From NCBI GenBank assembly GCA_964647255.1, contig CAZYGI010000015.1, positions 1 through 64,000 of the forward strand: DNA of 64,000 nt. The letters are read 5' to 3'. The DNA is from CAWJEL01 sp964647255 (lineage in GTDB: Bacteria; Chloroflexota; Anaerolineae; CG2-30-64-16). The notes under the pieces were generated by a model, which had not been told where the DNA came from, did not search any database, and was given only the letters and a program-made list of their open reading frames with translations. Shown piece by piece: positions 1 to 8,766 of the stretch; the first letter of the stretch is position 1; each line of letters opens with the position of its first letter. The position numbers were made by a program, and so were the translations under genes.

Positions 1-82
1 GTTCCTTGGAGACGGTCTCAGCCAGCGTCCCCGCGGAATCATTTTTCAGGGCAGGAAGACCGCAATTTGAACGATGCTGGCG

Positions 83-967
83 TCAGGCCGCCAGCGCCAC
101 TTGCTTTCTGCGCGTCAGCACGCCTTCGATCGTGTAGAGCAGGAGCGCCGTCCAGATCAAGCTGAACCCGATCAGGCGGGCCTGGGTGAAGCTCTCGCCG
201 TACAGGACAACGCCGATCAGGAATTGCAGAGTGGGGGCGACGTATTGCAGGATGCCCAGGGTGGTGAGCGGCACGCGGCGCGCACCGTGCGCGAACATCA
301 CCAGCGGGATCGCCGTCGCGACCCCGGCGAAAGCTAACAGGAGCGTGGTCGGCGCGCCGGCCTGGCCGAAAGACCCTGTTCCCCGCGCCGCCAGATAGAC
401 GAGATAGCCGAGCGCCGGCAGAAACATCAAACCGGTCTCGACGGTCAACCCTTGCACCGATTCCAGGCGGGCCACCTTGCGGATCAAGCCATAGAACCCG
501 AAGCTCAGCGCCAGGCTCAGCGCGATCCAGGGCAGCCGGCCATAGCTGATCGTGAGATAGGCCACGCCGGCAGCCGCTAACCCGATGGCCGCCCACTGCA
601 ACGGGCGCATGCGCTCCCGCAGAAATACGACGCCTAACAGTACGTTCACCAGCGGGTTGATGAAGTAGCCCAGGCTGGTCTCAACGATATGCCCGTTGTT
701 GTTCGCCCAGAGGTAGATCAGCCAGTTGATGCTCAACAGCAGCGCGGTGCCGACAAAGGGGAGCAGGATGCGGGGCTGGCGGGCGGCCTGCCCCAACCAA
801 CTCCACTGCCGTTGCACGATCAACAGCACCAATACGACGACGAGCGACCAGACGACCCGGTGGCTGAGGATCTCCTGCGGAGGGACGTGTTCAAGGTGCT
901 TCCAGTAGATGGGCAGGAGCCCCCAGCAGATGTATGCGCTCAGTGCTGCCAACGTGCCGTTTTTCAT
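83..967 (-). CDS. rarD: RarD-like EamA-family membrane transporter
   Basis: The 294-aa product is hydrophobic almost throughout, with about ten predicted membrane segments, and opens with the RarD-type sequence MKNGTLAALSAYICWGLLPI. RarD proteins belong to the drug/metabolite transporter superfamily and are inner-membrane permeases of uncertain substrate, named for a chloramphenicol-sensitivity phenotype. Length matches the usual ~300 aa. The open frame extends 19 codons further upstream, but the ATG at 967 is preceded by AAGGA at 8-nt spacing and begins exactly where family similarity begins, so I chose it. It is transcribed divergently from the small membrane protein at 1148. The substrate cannot be read from sequence. 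Confidence 0.85.
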   Translation of the reverse strand: MKNGTLAALSAYICWGLLPIYWKHLEHVPPQEILSHRVVWSLVVVLVLLIVQRQWSWLGQAARQPRILLPFVGTALLLSINWLIYLWANNNGHIVETSLGYFINPLVNVLLGVVFLRERMRPLQWAAIGLAAAGVAYLTISYGRLPWIALSLALSFGFYGLIRKVARLESVQGLTVETGLMFLPALGYLVYLAARGTGSFGQAGAPTTLLLAFAGVATAIPLVMFAHGARRVPLTTLGILQYVAPTLQFLIGVVLYGESFTQARLIGFSLIWTALLLYTIEGVLTRRKQVALAA

Positions 968-1147
968 GCGATTGTTCCTTGCAAAAGGGTCGGGCGGCGC
1001 TTCGGAGAGGTGGTCCGCCCGCACAAGGCGCCAGTATATCGGACGCCAACAGCGCTGTCAACAAGGCCTGACCGCGATGAAACCAAAATCGTCCGGCTGC
1101 GTAAAGCCTTTTGGTTCAAGGATTCATGGAGCGAAGGGAGCGCTACA

Positions 1148-1693
1148 ATGGGAGACGGACGCGTGCGCAACGTGGGGGCGGCGGTTGTGGGGATCGGCCT
1201 GGTCGCCCTCGGCATCTTCATGCTGCTCGGTCAGTGGTTCCACCTGGATTTCCTGGGGCTGCTGTGGCCGTTCTTTATCATCGTGCCCGGCCTGCTCTTC
1301 TTTGTCGGCATGTTTGCGTTGGGCAAGAACGGCGCGCCGATGGCCGTGCCGGGCAGCATCGTCACCATGGTCGGCATGATCTTGCTCTACCAGAACTTGA
1401 CGGGGCACTGGGCAAGCTGGGCCTATGCCTGGGCCCTGATCTTTCCGACCGCGGTCGGCCTGGGGATCGCCATCTCAGGGCTGTGGAGCGGCGATCCGAA
1501 GGCTACCAAGACCGGCACGACCATGGCCGGGATCGGCGTGGCGGTGTTTGTCTTCTTTGCGATCTTCTTTGAGCTGCTGCTGAACATCAGCGGCTTCCGC
1601 AGCGGGCTGCTGGGTCAGATCTTCTTCCCGGGTTTGATCATCCTGGCCGGCGTGGCGCTGCTGTTCCTGGCGCTGACGCGGGGCCGCCGGTGA
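1148..1693 (+). CDS. Small multi-pass membrane protein, LiaF/DUF5668-like
   Basis: This 181-aa protein has about five hydrophobic segments separated by short charged or glycine-rich loops and ends in a basic LTRGRR tail. The overall pattern (VGIGLVALGIFMLLGQWFH, then a 'PFFIIVPGLLFF' segment) resembles LiaI/LiaF-type membrane regions (DUF5668 class), which occur in envelope-stress proteins; this is a family-level resemblance only. The ATG at 1148 follows AGGGAG at about 7 nt. A much longer upstream open frame reads through the rarD 5' region and is rejected. The gene ends 22 bp before the convergent M28 peptidase gene. Function unknown. Confidence 0.7.
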   Translation: MGDGRVRNVGAAVVGIGLVALGIFMLLGQWFHLDFLGLLWPFFIIVPGLLFFVGMFALGKNGAPMAVPGSIVTMVGMILLYQNLTGHWASWAYAWALIFPTAVGLGIAISGLWSGDPKATKTGTTMAGIGVAVFVFFAIFFELLLNISGFRSGLLGQIFFPGLIILAGVALLFLALTRGRR

Positions 1694-1715
1694 AAATCTC
1701 ACCCTCCCCGATAAC

Positions 1716-4700
1716 TTAGCGGCACGCCTGCACGCTGACATCGTCCACGAAGAGCCATGTCAGCGGCGCGCTCGCCGCGTCATCGTTGTACGTCTCGAAG
1801 TAGAGTACCACGCTTTGTCCCCGATACGTTGACAGATCGAAGCTGGCCTGGCGCCAGTCGCTGCTGTTTGCGAGCGTCTTGATCAACACCTCGAGCAAGG
1901 TGTACGTGCCCGGTTTCAGCAGCAAGACGCGCTGAAAATCCCCGCCGGTGGCGGGCGAGCCGCTCACCTGGGCGCCCGGCCGCCACCAAAAGGCCAGCGT
2001 CGCGCGTGCGGCGTCCCCGGGAATGCTGATCGTTTGGTAGCCGCTGGAGTAGCTCGCCCCAGCCGCGGCAAGCTCGCCCAGCAGATTCCTCTCCGGGCCG
2101 ATTTCGCTCCGTTCCGGCACGATCTGAACGCGCTCCGGCCCGCCGTAGCCGGTCGGAACAACCCCGAAGCGCGCCGCACGCGCCCCGCTGTGCGCTGTAG
2201 TTGCAGTATAGCCGGCCGGATTGCCTGTCACCGGGAAGGTCCACCCCGCGCTGGTCTCGAAGCCTCCGTTCGCCACGCGTTCACCGCAGGAGCTCGTCGT
2301 GGGTGTCGGTGTCGCGCTGGGCAACTGGGCCGCGGTTGGCGTCCCGGTCGGCGTCTGCGAAGCCGTCGGCGCCGCAGTGGCCGTCGGCGTTCCCGTCGGC
2401 AGCGCGGTTGCGGTCGGTGTGGGCGTTTCGGTGATCGCCGGCGTCTGCGAAGCCGTCGCTGTCGGGGTGAACGTGGCCGGCGGGGTCGGTTGTTCTGCGA
2501 CAGTCGCTGTGGCCGTTGCCGTGGCCGGAGCGGTTGCCGTGGGCGTTGGCGTGAGGGTGGCCGCGGGCGATGCGTCGGTGCATGTCTGTACACTGACGTC
2601 GTCAACGAACAGCCACGTCTTGGGGCCGGCGCTGGTGTCGTCGTTGTAGACCTCGAAGTAGATCACTACGCTCTGCCCGCGGTACGGGGTCAGGTCGAAA
2701 GTGATCCGTTGCCAGGCAGTCGCGCTCGCCAGCGTCTTGATGATCGTCGTGATGACGCCATACGTGCCGCCCCGCAGCAGCATGGCGCGTTGAAAGTCGC
2801 CGCCCGTCGCTTGTGTGCCGGGCCTGAGCCAGAAGCTGAGCGTCGCCGTGCGCGCCGTTGCCGGGATGGTGACCGTCTGGTACGCGGTGGAGTAGCTGGC
2901 GCCCAGCGGAGCGAGCTGGCCGAGCAAGTTCATCCGCAGCGCGACGGCGCCGCCCGCGGGGGAGAGGTCGGGTTTTGCGCCGGCCTCGTTTGCGGCCAGG
3001 GCTGCGGGCACGATCCCCAGCCGGGCCGACCGGACGCCGGCGTGCGCCTGGGCGGCGGTGTAGCCGGCGGGGTTGGCCGTGGCGGCGAAGGCCCAGGCGG
3101 CGGTTGCCTCAAAACCGCTGTTCGCGATCAGCTCGGTGCAGAGCGCCGGCGTCGGGGCAGGGGGCGGCGCAACCCCGGTTGGGGTCGCAGAGCCGGTGGC
3201 AGTTGCGGTTGGCGTAGGCGCCGGGTCAAGCGTGGCCGCTTCAGCGAGCACGGCCAGGGCCGCGCGCGTTGTGCGTGTGACATAATCGAGAGCGACCCGA
3301 TCGGCGATGTCGCCGGTGTTGTGATACCAGGGGTTCCGGTCGCGGGGAATCGCATCGTCGAAGAAGTTTTCGATGGCAAGGAACGCCGCGTAGCCGTTGT
3401 CCCAGAAGGTGGAGTGATCGGAGAAGCGGCTGGCGGTCGAGCTTTTGACCTCGACGCGCAGCCCCTGGCCGTAGCGGGTGTTCGCGGCCGTGAAGCGGGA
3501 GGCCAGGCTGACGGAGCCGGCCTGGGTGCCGCTGTGGATCTCCAGCGTGCGGTCGCTGTCACTGTCCCAGCCGATCATGTCCAGGTCGAGGTAGCCCATC
3601 ACCTGCGTGCCGGCTGCGCTCAGCGTTCGCACATAGCCGCGGCTGCCCCACATCCCTTGCTCTTCACCCGAGAAGTGGACGAAGCGGATGGTGTCGCCGA
3701 TGCGGTGCCCGGCCAGGACGCTGGCGATAACCAGCGTGGCCGCAGTGCCCGAGGCGTTGTCGTCCGCACCGGCCGCACGGGTGTAGGGTGCCTCGGACAC
3801 GTCGTCGAAGTGCCCGCCGACCAGCCAGACCCGCTCCGGATGGACCGCGCCGCGCAGCTCCGCAATGACGTTGCGGCCGGTGTAGCCGCTGTAGGTCCAG
3901 GTCGCATAGCTGACCGGCAGGCCCAGTTCGAGGTAGCGTTGGTAGAGATAACGCTCGGAGTCCCGGATCGAGGCGGCCAGGGTGTAGCGCGTGGCCAGTG
4001 TGGCGGCTGCCCCGCCGACATCCGCCGGCCGCTGGCCGCTCAGCTCGGCGATGCGATCGGCGATGGCCTGGGGCGCCACCCGGGCTAAAAGCGCCGCCAC
4101 CGCTGGGTCGGGCGGCTCCGTGACGGCCTCTGCCCGGGTGGTCTTTCCCTGCTCCGGCGCGAGGCGCGATGTCAAGGAAACAGCATCGGCCGACAGCAGC
4201 GCCAGGCTGATTCCCTGGACGGGCAGGGTCTCCAGCAGGGCGCCTTCCTCCTCTTGGGGCACAGCGACCAGCAGCTCGATCGGATCGGCATACAGGATGG
4301 CCCCGAACCGCTCGGCGGCTGGCCGCGCGCCCTCGGCCTGGGCGTCCACGAAGTAATACACTGTGTCGAGCGTATCCGCATCTAATCGCTCCGCGGTGAT
4401 GCCGTCTTGCGCGGCATGATCGGCCAGGTCAGGGCCGCCGCTTGCGACATAACGTGCCGCGCCGCCTGCATTGTCGGCGGGCAGCTCGGCGTGGATCACC
4501 GCCGGGAGCGCTGCAAGACGTTCGATTTCTTCGGGCGCGACGGTCAGCAGGTAAAGCTGGGGGCCGAAGCTCGATTGGCCGGGCAGCGCCTCCGCGGCCG
4601 CGCGGCGCGCCTCAGGCAGCGGGCCGGCGAGGATCGCCGCCAGCAGCGCCAGGATCAGCGCGACAACTTTGCCATGAGCGGAAACGCGGCGTTGCAACAT
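1716..4700 (-). CDS. Secreted M28-family metallopeptidase with two C-terminal Cys-to-Cys beta modules
   Basis: The 994-aa protein begins with a signal peptide (basic start, hydrophobic residues 12-26). The zinc aminopeptidase domain spans about residues 240-480 and has all expected M28 ligands: H297 and D299 (GGHFDD), D314 (GADDNASG), E346/E347 (SGEEQG), D374 and H429 (SDHSTFW). Two homologous ~187-residue modules follow at about 521-707 and 805-993, each after a Thr/Pro-rich linker (487-519, 709-803). Each module begins and ends with a Cys and finishes with a DDVSVQxC motif, suggesting a disulfide-closed jelly-roll domain for binding glycan or protein. The same module ends the protein at 22673-28813. 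GGAGGG lies just upstream of the ATG. Probably an extracellular peptide scavenger; substrate specificity is not deducible. Confidence 0.9.
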   Translation of the reverse strand: MLQRRVSAHGKVVALILALLAAILAGPLPEARRAAAEALPGQSSFGPQLYLLTVAPEEIERLAALPAVIHAELPADNAGGAARYVASGGPDLADHAAQDGITAERLDADTLDTVYYFVDAQAEGARPAAERFGAILYADPIELLVAVPQEEEGALLETLPVQGISLALLSADAVSLTSRLAPEQGKTTRAEAVTEPPDPAVAALLARVAPQAIADRIAELSGQRPADVGGAAATLATRYTLAASIRDSERYLYQRYLELGLPVSYATWTYSGYTGRNVIAELRGAVHPERVWLVGGHFDDVSEAPYTRAAGADDNASGTAATLVIASVLAGHRIGDTIRFVHFSGEEQGMWGSRGYVRTLSAAGTQVMGYLDLDMIGWDSDSDRTLEIHSGTQAGSVSLASRFTAANTRYGQGLRVEVKSSTASRFSDHSTFWDNGYAAFLAIENFFDDAIPRDRNPWYHNTGDIADRVALDYVTRTTRAALAVLAEAATLDPAPTPTATATGSATPTGVAPPPAPTPALCTELIANSGFEATAAWAFAATANPAGYTAAQAHAGVRSARLGIVPAALAANEAGAKPDLSPAGGAVALRMNLLGQLAPLGASYSTAYQTVTIPATARTATLSFWLRPGTQATGGDFQRAMLLRGGTYGVITTIIKTLASATAWQRITFDLTPYRGQSVVIYFEVYNDDTSAGPKTWLFVDDVSVQTCTDASPAATLTPTPTATAPATATATATVAEQPTPPATFTPTATASQTPAITETPTPTATALPTGTPTATAAPTASQTPTGTPTAAQLPSATPTPTTSSCGERVANGGFETSAGWTFPVTGNPAGYTATTAHSGARAARFGVVPTGYGGPERVQIVPERSEIGPERNLLGELAAAGASYSSGYQTISIPGDAARATLAFWWRPGAQVSGSPATGGDFQRVLLLKPGTYTLLEVLIKTLANSSDWRQASFDLSTYRGQSVVLYFETYNDDAASAPLTWLFVDDVSVQACR

Positions 4701-4807
4701 AGATCCCTCCGATCGTCGTCCGTGTGTACATGATGACGCGCGGGGCGTGAGGAGGTAACGGAGGGGTGAGAAATCTGGGGATCACCCCAGACGAACCGGA
4801 AAGACAG

Positions 4808-4877
4808 CTCACGCAAAGACGCCACGACGCAACGACGCCAAGAAGCAACGCTACGACTTTGCGGCCTTGCGTGAGCC
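4808..4877. repeat. Intergenic inverted repeat
   Basis: GCTCACGCAA at 4808-4817 is the exact reverse complement of TTGCGTGAGC at 4868-4877. The space between them is filled with degenerate 'acgac/acgcc' units. It lies in the 270-bp gap between the SlyD-type and M28 genes. It looks like a dispersed intergenic palindromic repeat rather than a terminator, because no T-tract follows on either strand. The rest of this gap shows no gene. Confidence 0.5.
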
Positions 4878-4970
4878 TTTCTGGTTGGCTGAGCAAGAAT
4901 TCAAGCGGCAAGATCCTGCCCCGTTCGGGGTGACAAAGACCGCCGGTGGTCGCTGATAGACCCAAACGCT

Positions 4971-5474
4971 TTACGAATAGTGGTGATGCCCATCCTCGTC
5001 ATGGGCGTGGCCGTGCGCCAGCTCTTCCGCGGTGGCGGGGCGCACATCGAGCACCTTGACCTGGAAGTGCAGCGTCTCGCCGGCCAGCGGGTGGTTGTAA
5101 TCCAGCACGATCGCATCGGGACGAACTTCGGACACGTAGGCCTCGTAGGTCTCGCCATCTTCATCCTGAACGCCGACGGCCATGCCCGGTTCGGGCGTTT
5201 GATCGGCCGGGAAGGCGTCCAGCGGCATCTCTTCCAACCCATCCTCGTCATATTCGCCGTAGCCTTCTTCGGGGCTCAGGGTGATGCTGATCTCATCGTC
5301 GGGGTTCAGCCCGTTCAAGGCAGCCTCCAGCGCAGGCAGCAGTTGGTCATGCCCGGCCAGGTAGCGCAGCGGCATGCCCTCCTGTGTGGTCTCCACCGCC
5401 TCGCCGTCGTCCAGCGTGAGGGTGAAGTCAATGGTTACGATCATGTCTTTTGCCACGGTGTATTTTTGATTCAC
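4971..5474 (-). CDS. slyD: SlyD-type FKBP peptidyl-prolyl cis-trans isomerase
   Basis: The 167-aa cytoplasmic protein starts with the typical SlyD strand (VAKDMIVTIDFTLTLDDGEAV), has the FKBP pieces 'PLRYLAGHDQLLPALEAALNGL' and an inserted IF chaperone flap (about residues 66-130). It ends in a short His-rich tail (HGHAHDEDGHHHYS) that could bind nickel. SlyD proteins catalyse proline isomerisation, act as chaperones and store metal. The start codon is GTG (5474-5472), preceded by AAGGAG at 10 nt. It lies 43 bp downstream of pepF in the same direction and may be co-transcribed with it. Confidence 0.9.
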   Translation of the reverse strand: MNQKYTVAKDMIVTIDFTLTLDDGEAVETTQEGMPLRYLAGHDQLLPALEAALNGLNPDDEISITLSPEEGYGEYDEDGLEEMPLDAFPADQTPEPGMAVGVQDEDGETYEAYVSEVRPDAIVLDYNHPLAGETLHFQVKVLDVRPATAEELAHGHAHDEDGHHHYS

Positions 5475-5517
5475 TGGGTTTGTTCTCCTTCAAGTGCTCG
5501 GTTTGTTTTGGCTGGGG

Positions 5518-7314
5518 TTACAGGGTCGCGGCGAGATTTTCGGCCTCGATCACCAGGGTCTCCAGGATGCCCAGGCCCTGGCGCCAGAAGCCGGGATCGG
5601 TCAGGTCAATGCCGAGCGGATTCACGATCTTATGCGGCCAGTCCGATCCGCCGGCGGCCAGCATCGCGAGATATGCGTCGGCGAAACCCGTGCTATCCTG
5701 CTGATAGCGCGCATAGAGCGCCATCACCAGCAGCTCGCCGAAGGCATAGGCGTAGACATAACCCGGCGTGCCGATGAAATGCGGGATGTAGCTCCACCAG
5801 AGGTCGTAGTCCGCGGTGAGGGTCACGCTGTCGCCGAACATGCCGCACTGCGTCTCGCGCCAGAGCTCCGAGAAGCGCTCCGTGCTGAGTTCGCCTTCCT
5901 CGCGGCGTGCGGTGTGGATGGCGTGCTCGAAGCGGTTCATGCTGATCTGGCGGAAGGCGGTGGCAAAGGAATCCTCGATCTTGCCGGTGAGCAGCGCCAG
6001 GCGGGCCTTTCCGTCGGTCTCCTGTGCGATCATGTCCTGGAACACCAGCATTTCTCCGAACACCGAGGCCGTTTCGGCGGTGGTGAGCGGGGTGTGCGCC
6101 TGGAGCACGCCCTGCACGCCTGCGAGCTTCTGGTGCACACCGTGGCCCAGCTCATGCGCCAGCGTCATCACGTCACGCGGGCGGCCTTCGTAGTTCAGCA
6201 AGACGTACGGGTGGCGGGAGGGCACTGCGCCGTGGCTGAACGCGCCCCCGCGCTTGCCCGGCTTAATCGCTGCATCAATCCACCGCCGCGCGAAGAACTG
6301 GCCGGCAATCTCGGCCATGCGCGGGTCGAAGCGGCGATAGGCCGCCAGCACGGTTTCGCGCGCTTCCTCCCAGGAGTAACGACGATCCGCGGCCGGCAGC
6401 GGCGCGTAGCGGTCGTAGTCGAACAGCTCATCCAGCCCCAGCAGACGGCGTTTCAGCCGGTAGTACCGGCCCACGATATCGTAGCGCGAGGTGACGGCCT
6501 CGACGAGCGCCTCCACGGTCCGGTCATCCACCTGGTTGGCCAGGTTGCGGGCGCTGATCCAGGCGGGATAGCGGCGCAGCCGATCGTCCGACGCTTTATC
6601 GGCCAGGATGGTGTTAAAGATGTAAGTGGCCGTGCGTGCATCGGCGCGCAGCCCGACCGTCACCGCGGCCGCGGCGCGCTGCCGCAGGCTGCGGTCATCC
6701 GCGTAGAGCCGGCTGAGCACCTGGTCGCGGGTAAGCTGCTGGCCGTCGAGCTCGAACCGGGCTGCGCTCTGTGTCTCATCGAAGAAGCGGTCCCACGCGT
6801 CGCGGCCGGTGACGGCCTTCTCCGCCAGGATCTTCTCCTCCGGTTCGCTGAGCAGGTGCGGCCGGTACATGCGGACGACCTCGAGCCAGTGGCGCCAGCG
6901 CGTCAGCGCCGGATCAGCGAGCCAGGCCGCGGCGGCCTCGTCCGGCGCGGCGGTCAGCTCCAGGTCGGCGAAGACCAGTTTCTGGCTCAGCCGCGAGCCG
7001 CGCTCGGTGATGCGTTGCAGCAGCGCGCCGCGGGCGGGGTCCAGCGTGTTTTGCGTCCAGTTCAGCGACGCGTACGTGCCGACCAGCGAGGCGCGCTCCA
7101 CGAGGGCTTCGTAACGGGCGATCAGTTCCGCCAGCCCGGCAGGCGATAGGCTTGCGATGCGGCCGCGGTATGCGGCGTCCAGCGCATCGGCTTCGGCGTC
7201 GCACGCGTCCAGGTCCGCGTTGATTCGCGGGTCATCCATCCCGGCGTAGAGATCGGACAGGTCCCAGGTGATCTCTTCGGCGCCAGTCAGTTGATCGGTG
7301 AGTTGACTTGACAT
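5518..7314 (-). CDS. pepF: Oligoendopeptidase F (M3B metallopeptidase)
   Basis: This 598-aa cytoplasmic zinc peptidase carries the M3 signature HELGH at residues 387-391 (TLAHELGHGVHQKLAG) and the downstream family segments around 'ETASVFGEMLVF'. The family hydrolyses short peptides of roughly 7-17 residues and has this length. A TTG six codons upstream is open, but TTGGAG there reads better as the ribosome-binding site of the ATG at 7314, so I chose the ATG. A sigma70-like promoter lies at 7455-7483. The SlyD-type isomerase gene follows 43 bp downstream. Confidence 0.93.
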   Translation of the reverse strand: MSSQLTDQLTGAEEITWDLSDLYAGMDDPRINADLDACDAEADALDAAYRGRIASLSPAGLAELIARYEALVERASLVGTYASLNWTQNTLDPARGALLQRITERGSRLSQKLVFADLELTAAPDEAAAAWLADPALTRWRHWLEVVRMYRPHLLSEPEEKILAEKAVTGRDAWDRFFDETQSAARFELDGQQLTRDQVLSRLYADDRSLRQRAAAAVTVGLRADARTATYIFNTILADKASDDRLRRYPAWISARNLANQVDDRTVEALVEAVTSRYDIVGRYYRLKRRLLGLDELFDYDRYAPLPAADRRYSWEEARETVLAAYRRFDPRMAEIAGQFFARRWIDAAIKPGKRGGAFSHGAVPSRHPYVLLNYEGRPRDVMTLAHELGHGVHQKLAGVQGVLQAHTPLTTAETASVFGEMLVFQDMIAQETDGKARLALLTGKIEDSFATAFRQISMNRFEHAIHTARREEGELSTERFSELWRETQCGMFGDSVTLTADYDLWWSYIPHFIGTPGYVYAYAFGELLVMALYARYQQDSTGFADAYLAMLAAGGSDWPHKIVNPLGIDLTDPGFWRQGLGILETLVIEAENLAATL

Positions 7315-7454
7315 AGAATCAGATAGCTCCAAAATGCGAATTGTGCTTCCGGGCCAAATCGGCGTATTTCATGCGGGTACGGCAACATGAGAGACGAAGG
7401 TCGGTGTCGAGATTGTGCGGAGCGATTCCGGCAGGCGAAATATCATCCGGCGCG

Positions 7455-7483
7455 ATTATACGACCGAACCCTGTGCCGATCAA
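7455..7483 (-). promoter_or_regulatory. Probable sigma70 promoter for pepF
   Basis: On the minus strand TTGATC (7483-7478) and TATAAT (7460-7455) are separated by 17 bp. The -35 box overlaps the rtcA stop codon. Transcription would start near 7449, giving a leader of about 135 nt before pepF at 7314. This suggests pepF-slyD can be expressed independently of the upstream ABC-rtcA genes. Confidence 0.6.
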
Positions 7484-8766
7484 ATCCGAGGCGTCACGCG
7501 CACGTTGCCTTCTCTGCCGTGCTCCTTTGTGATCTCAATCTCGGCCGCGCCGGACGCGCGGATGATCTCGGCGTTCGTGACCAGGTGCGGTGTGACGTGC
7601 GCGGTGCGAAAGCGAGACTCACCGGCTGCAAAAGCGAGCGGAAGCAGGAGCTGGTCGGCCAGGTACTCGTCCACGGCGCCGGTGCCGGCCAGAAATTTCT
7701 CCAGCCACAGGCACGCTTCGTCGGCGACCTGCTCCGCGCGCTTGCCCGGCGCACCCAACCCGACGAAACAGGCGCTCGTGTGCCGGAATTCGGCGAGGAG
7801 GAATAAGAAGGCACCCCTGGTGCGCGCCGGCAGCTCCAGCAGCTCGATGTCGAGCCTGCCGTGCCGCCCCTGGAGCCGCTCGATTGCCCGGCTGCGCTGC
7901 CGCTCGGCGATGCTCACGTCAAGATTCGCCACGGCCGCGATGCCGCGAATGCCCCGCAGCGCGCCGCGCTCGGTCAGATGCAGCGGCGTGAGCTCAGGCG
8001 TCGGCGTAATTCTGGCGCGCACCTGGCCGTTGCCCTGTGGATAGAACCCGGCGAGCAGCAGCTCTAATGTCGCCTCGCACCCCATGCGTCGCAGGTAAGG
8101 GAGCCACTGCAGGTCGAGATAGTGGAAGCATGGGCTCCATGGGACGTGCGTCCCGCCGATGACGGTGATTTCGCTGGAGCAGGAATCGCGCCCGCCTGTC
8201 ATGCTGAGCGGGTGAACAAGATGTAGTTCGTTGCAGCGATACTCTAGCGAAGCATCTCCTATCGGTAGACTTGTCTGATCCTCATGGCTGCTGCTCGGCA
8301 AGTGCTCCGACGAGATGCTTCGCTGAGAAGTCGCCACATCCAACTTCGAGTCGTCAACCCGCTCAGCATGACAGATCCGGCTTTCTACTGACACACGCGG
8401 CCCGCTGCACTGCTCGCGTGTGCTCAGCATGGCGCCGGGCGTCAGGGCCAGCGGCAGGAAGATTGTCTGCAGCACCAACGATGTCGAGCCCGCGGTGCCG
8501 ATGTCGAAACGGTAGTCGCCGGGCCGTGCAGGGCCAGGGTCGAAAGCCAGCTCTTGCGAGCCGATGGCCGCGCCCTCGACCGCCGCGCCACTGACGGTTG
8601 CCGCGGCGCGCACGGCGGCCAGGTGCTGCGGTTGCAGGCCCGGCTTCGGCCGCCGTGCGCGGATGCGGCTGATGTGCACCGGTTGGCCGGTCATCACCGA
8701 CAGCGTGAGCGCTGTGCGCAGCACCTGGCCGCCGCCTTCGCCGAGTGAACCATCTACCTCGATCAT
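7480..8766 (-). CDS. rtcA: RNA 3'-terminal phosphate cyclase with an in-frame insertion
   Basis: RtcA converts RNA 3'-phosphate ends to 2',3'-cyclic phosphates using ATP. The N-terminus (DGSLGEGGGQVLRTAL), the 'GGTHVPWSPCFHYL' block, 'AGFYPQGNGQV', 'YLADQLLLPLAF' and the His-containing 'HVTPHLVTN' segment are all recognisable. The protein is 428 aa against the usual ~340. The excess is a low-complexity stretch at about residues 115-200, between 'LPLALTPGA' and 'ITVIGGTHV', encoded by a palindromic DNA element (8196-8374) plus its flanks. The frame stays open through it. The ATG overlaps the TGA of the upstream ABC gene (ATGA, 8763-8766), so translation is likely coupled. Whether the enlarged enzyme is active is uncertain. 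Confidence 0.85.
   Translation of the reverse strand: MIEVDGSLGEGGGQVLRTALTLSVMTGQPVHISRIRARRPKPGLQPQHLAAVRAAATVSGAAVEGAAIGSQELAFDPGPARPGDYRFDIGTAGSTSLVLQTIFLPLALTPGAMLSTREQCSGPRVSVESRICHAERVDDSKLDVATSQRSISSEHLPSSSHEDQTSLPIGDASLEYRCNELHLVHPLSMTGGRDSCSSEITVIGGTHVPWSPCFHYLDLQWLPYLRRMGCEATLELLLAGFYPQGNGQVRARITPTPELTPLHLTERGALRGIRGIAAVANLDVSIAERQRSRAIERLQGRHGRLDIELLELPARTRGAFLFLLAEFRHTSACFVGLGAPGKRAEQVADEACLWLEKFLAGTGAVDEYLADQLLLPLAFAAGESRFRTAHVTPHLVTNAEIIRASGAAEIEITKEHGREGNVRVTPRI
8196..8374. repeat. Nested palindromic (REP/MITE-like) element inside rtcA
   Basis: An 18-bp perfect terminal inverted repeat (CTGTCATGCTGAGCGGGT at 8196-8213, complement at 8357-8374) encloses a second perfect 13-bp inverted repeat (AGCGAAGCATCTC at 8246-8258, complement at 8312-8324). 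The units 'gtcatgctgagcg' and 'agcgaagcatctc' look like the two halves of a commonly dispersed REP-type palindrome; that comparison is from memory. The element lacks coding capacity of its own, stays in frame with rtcA and explains most of that protein's extra residues. Its mobilising enzyme is unknown; the RAYT at 42161-42877 is a candidate only. Confidence 0.75.

Noticed and set aside
2290..2580. Tandem repeat or CRISPR-like array within the M28 gene
   Set aside because: The periodicity is codon-level repetition of the Thr/Pro linker; no constant repeat with unique spacers exists.
2034..4088. 684-codon open frame on the plus strand
   Set aside because: It is a shadow of the M28 gene: Arg/Gly-rich, no domain, no RBS, and antisense to intact catalytic motifs.
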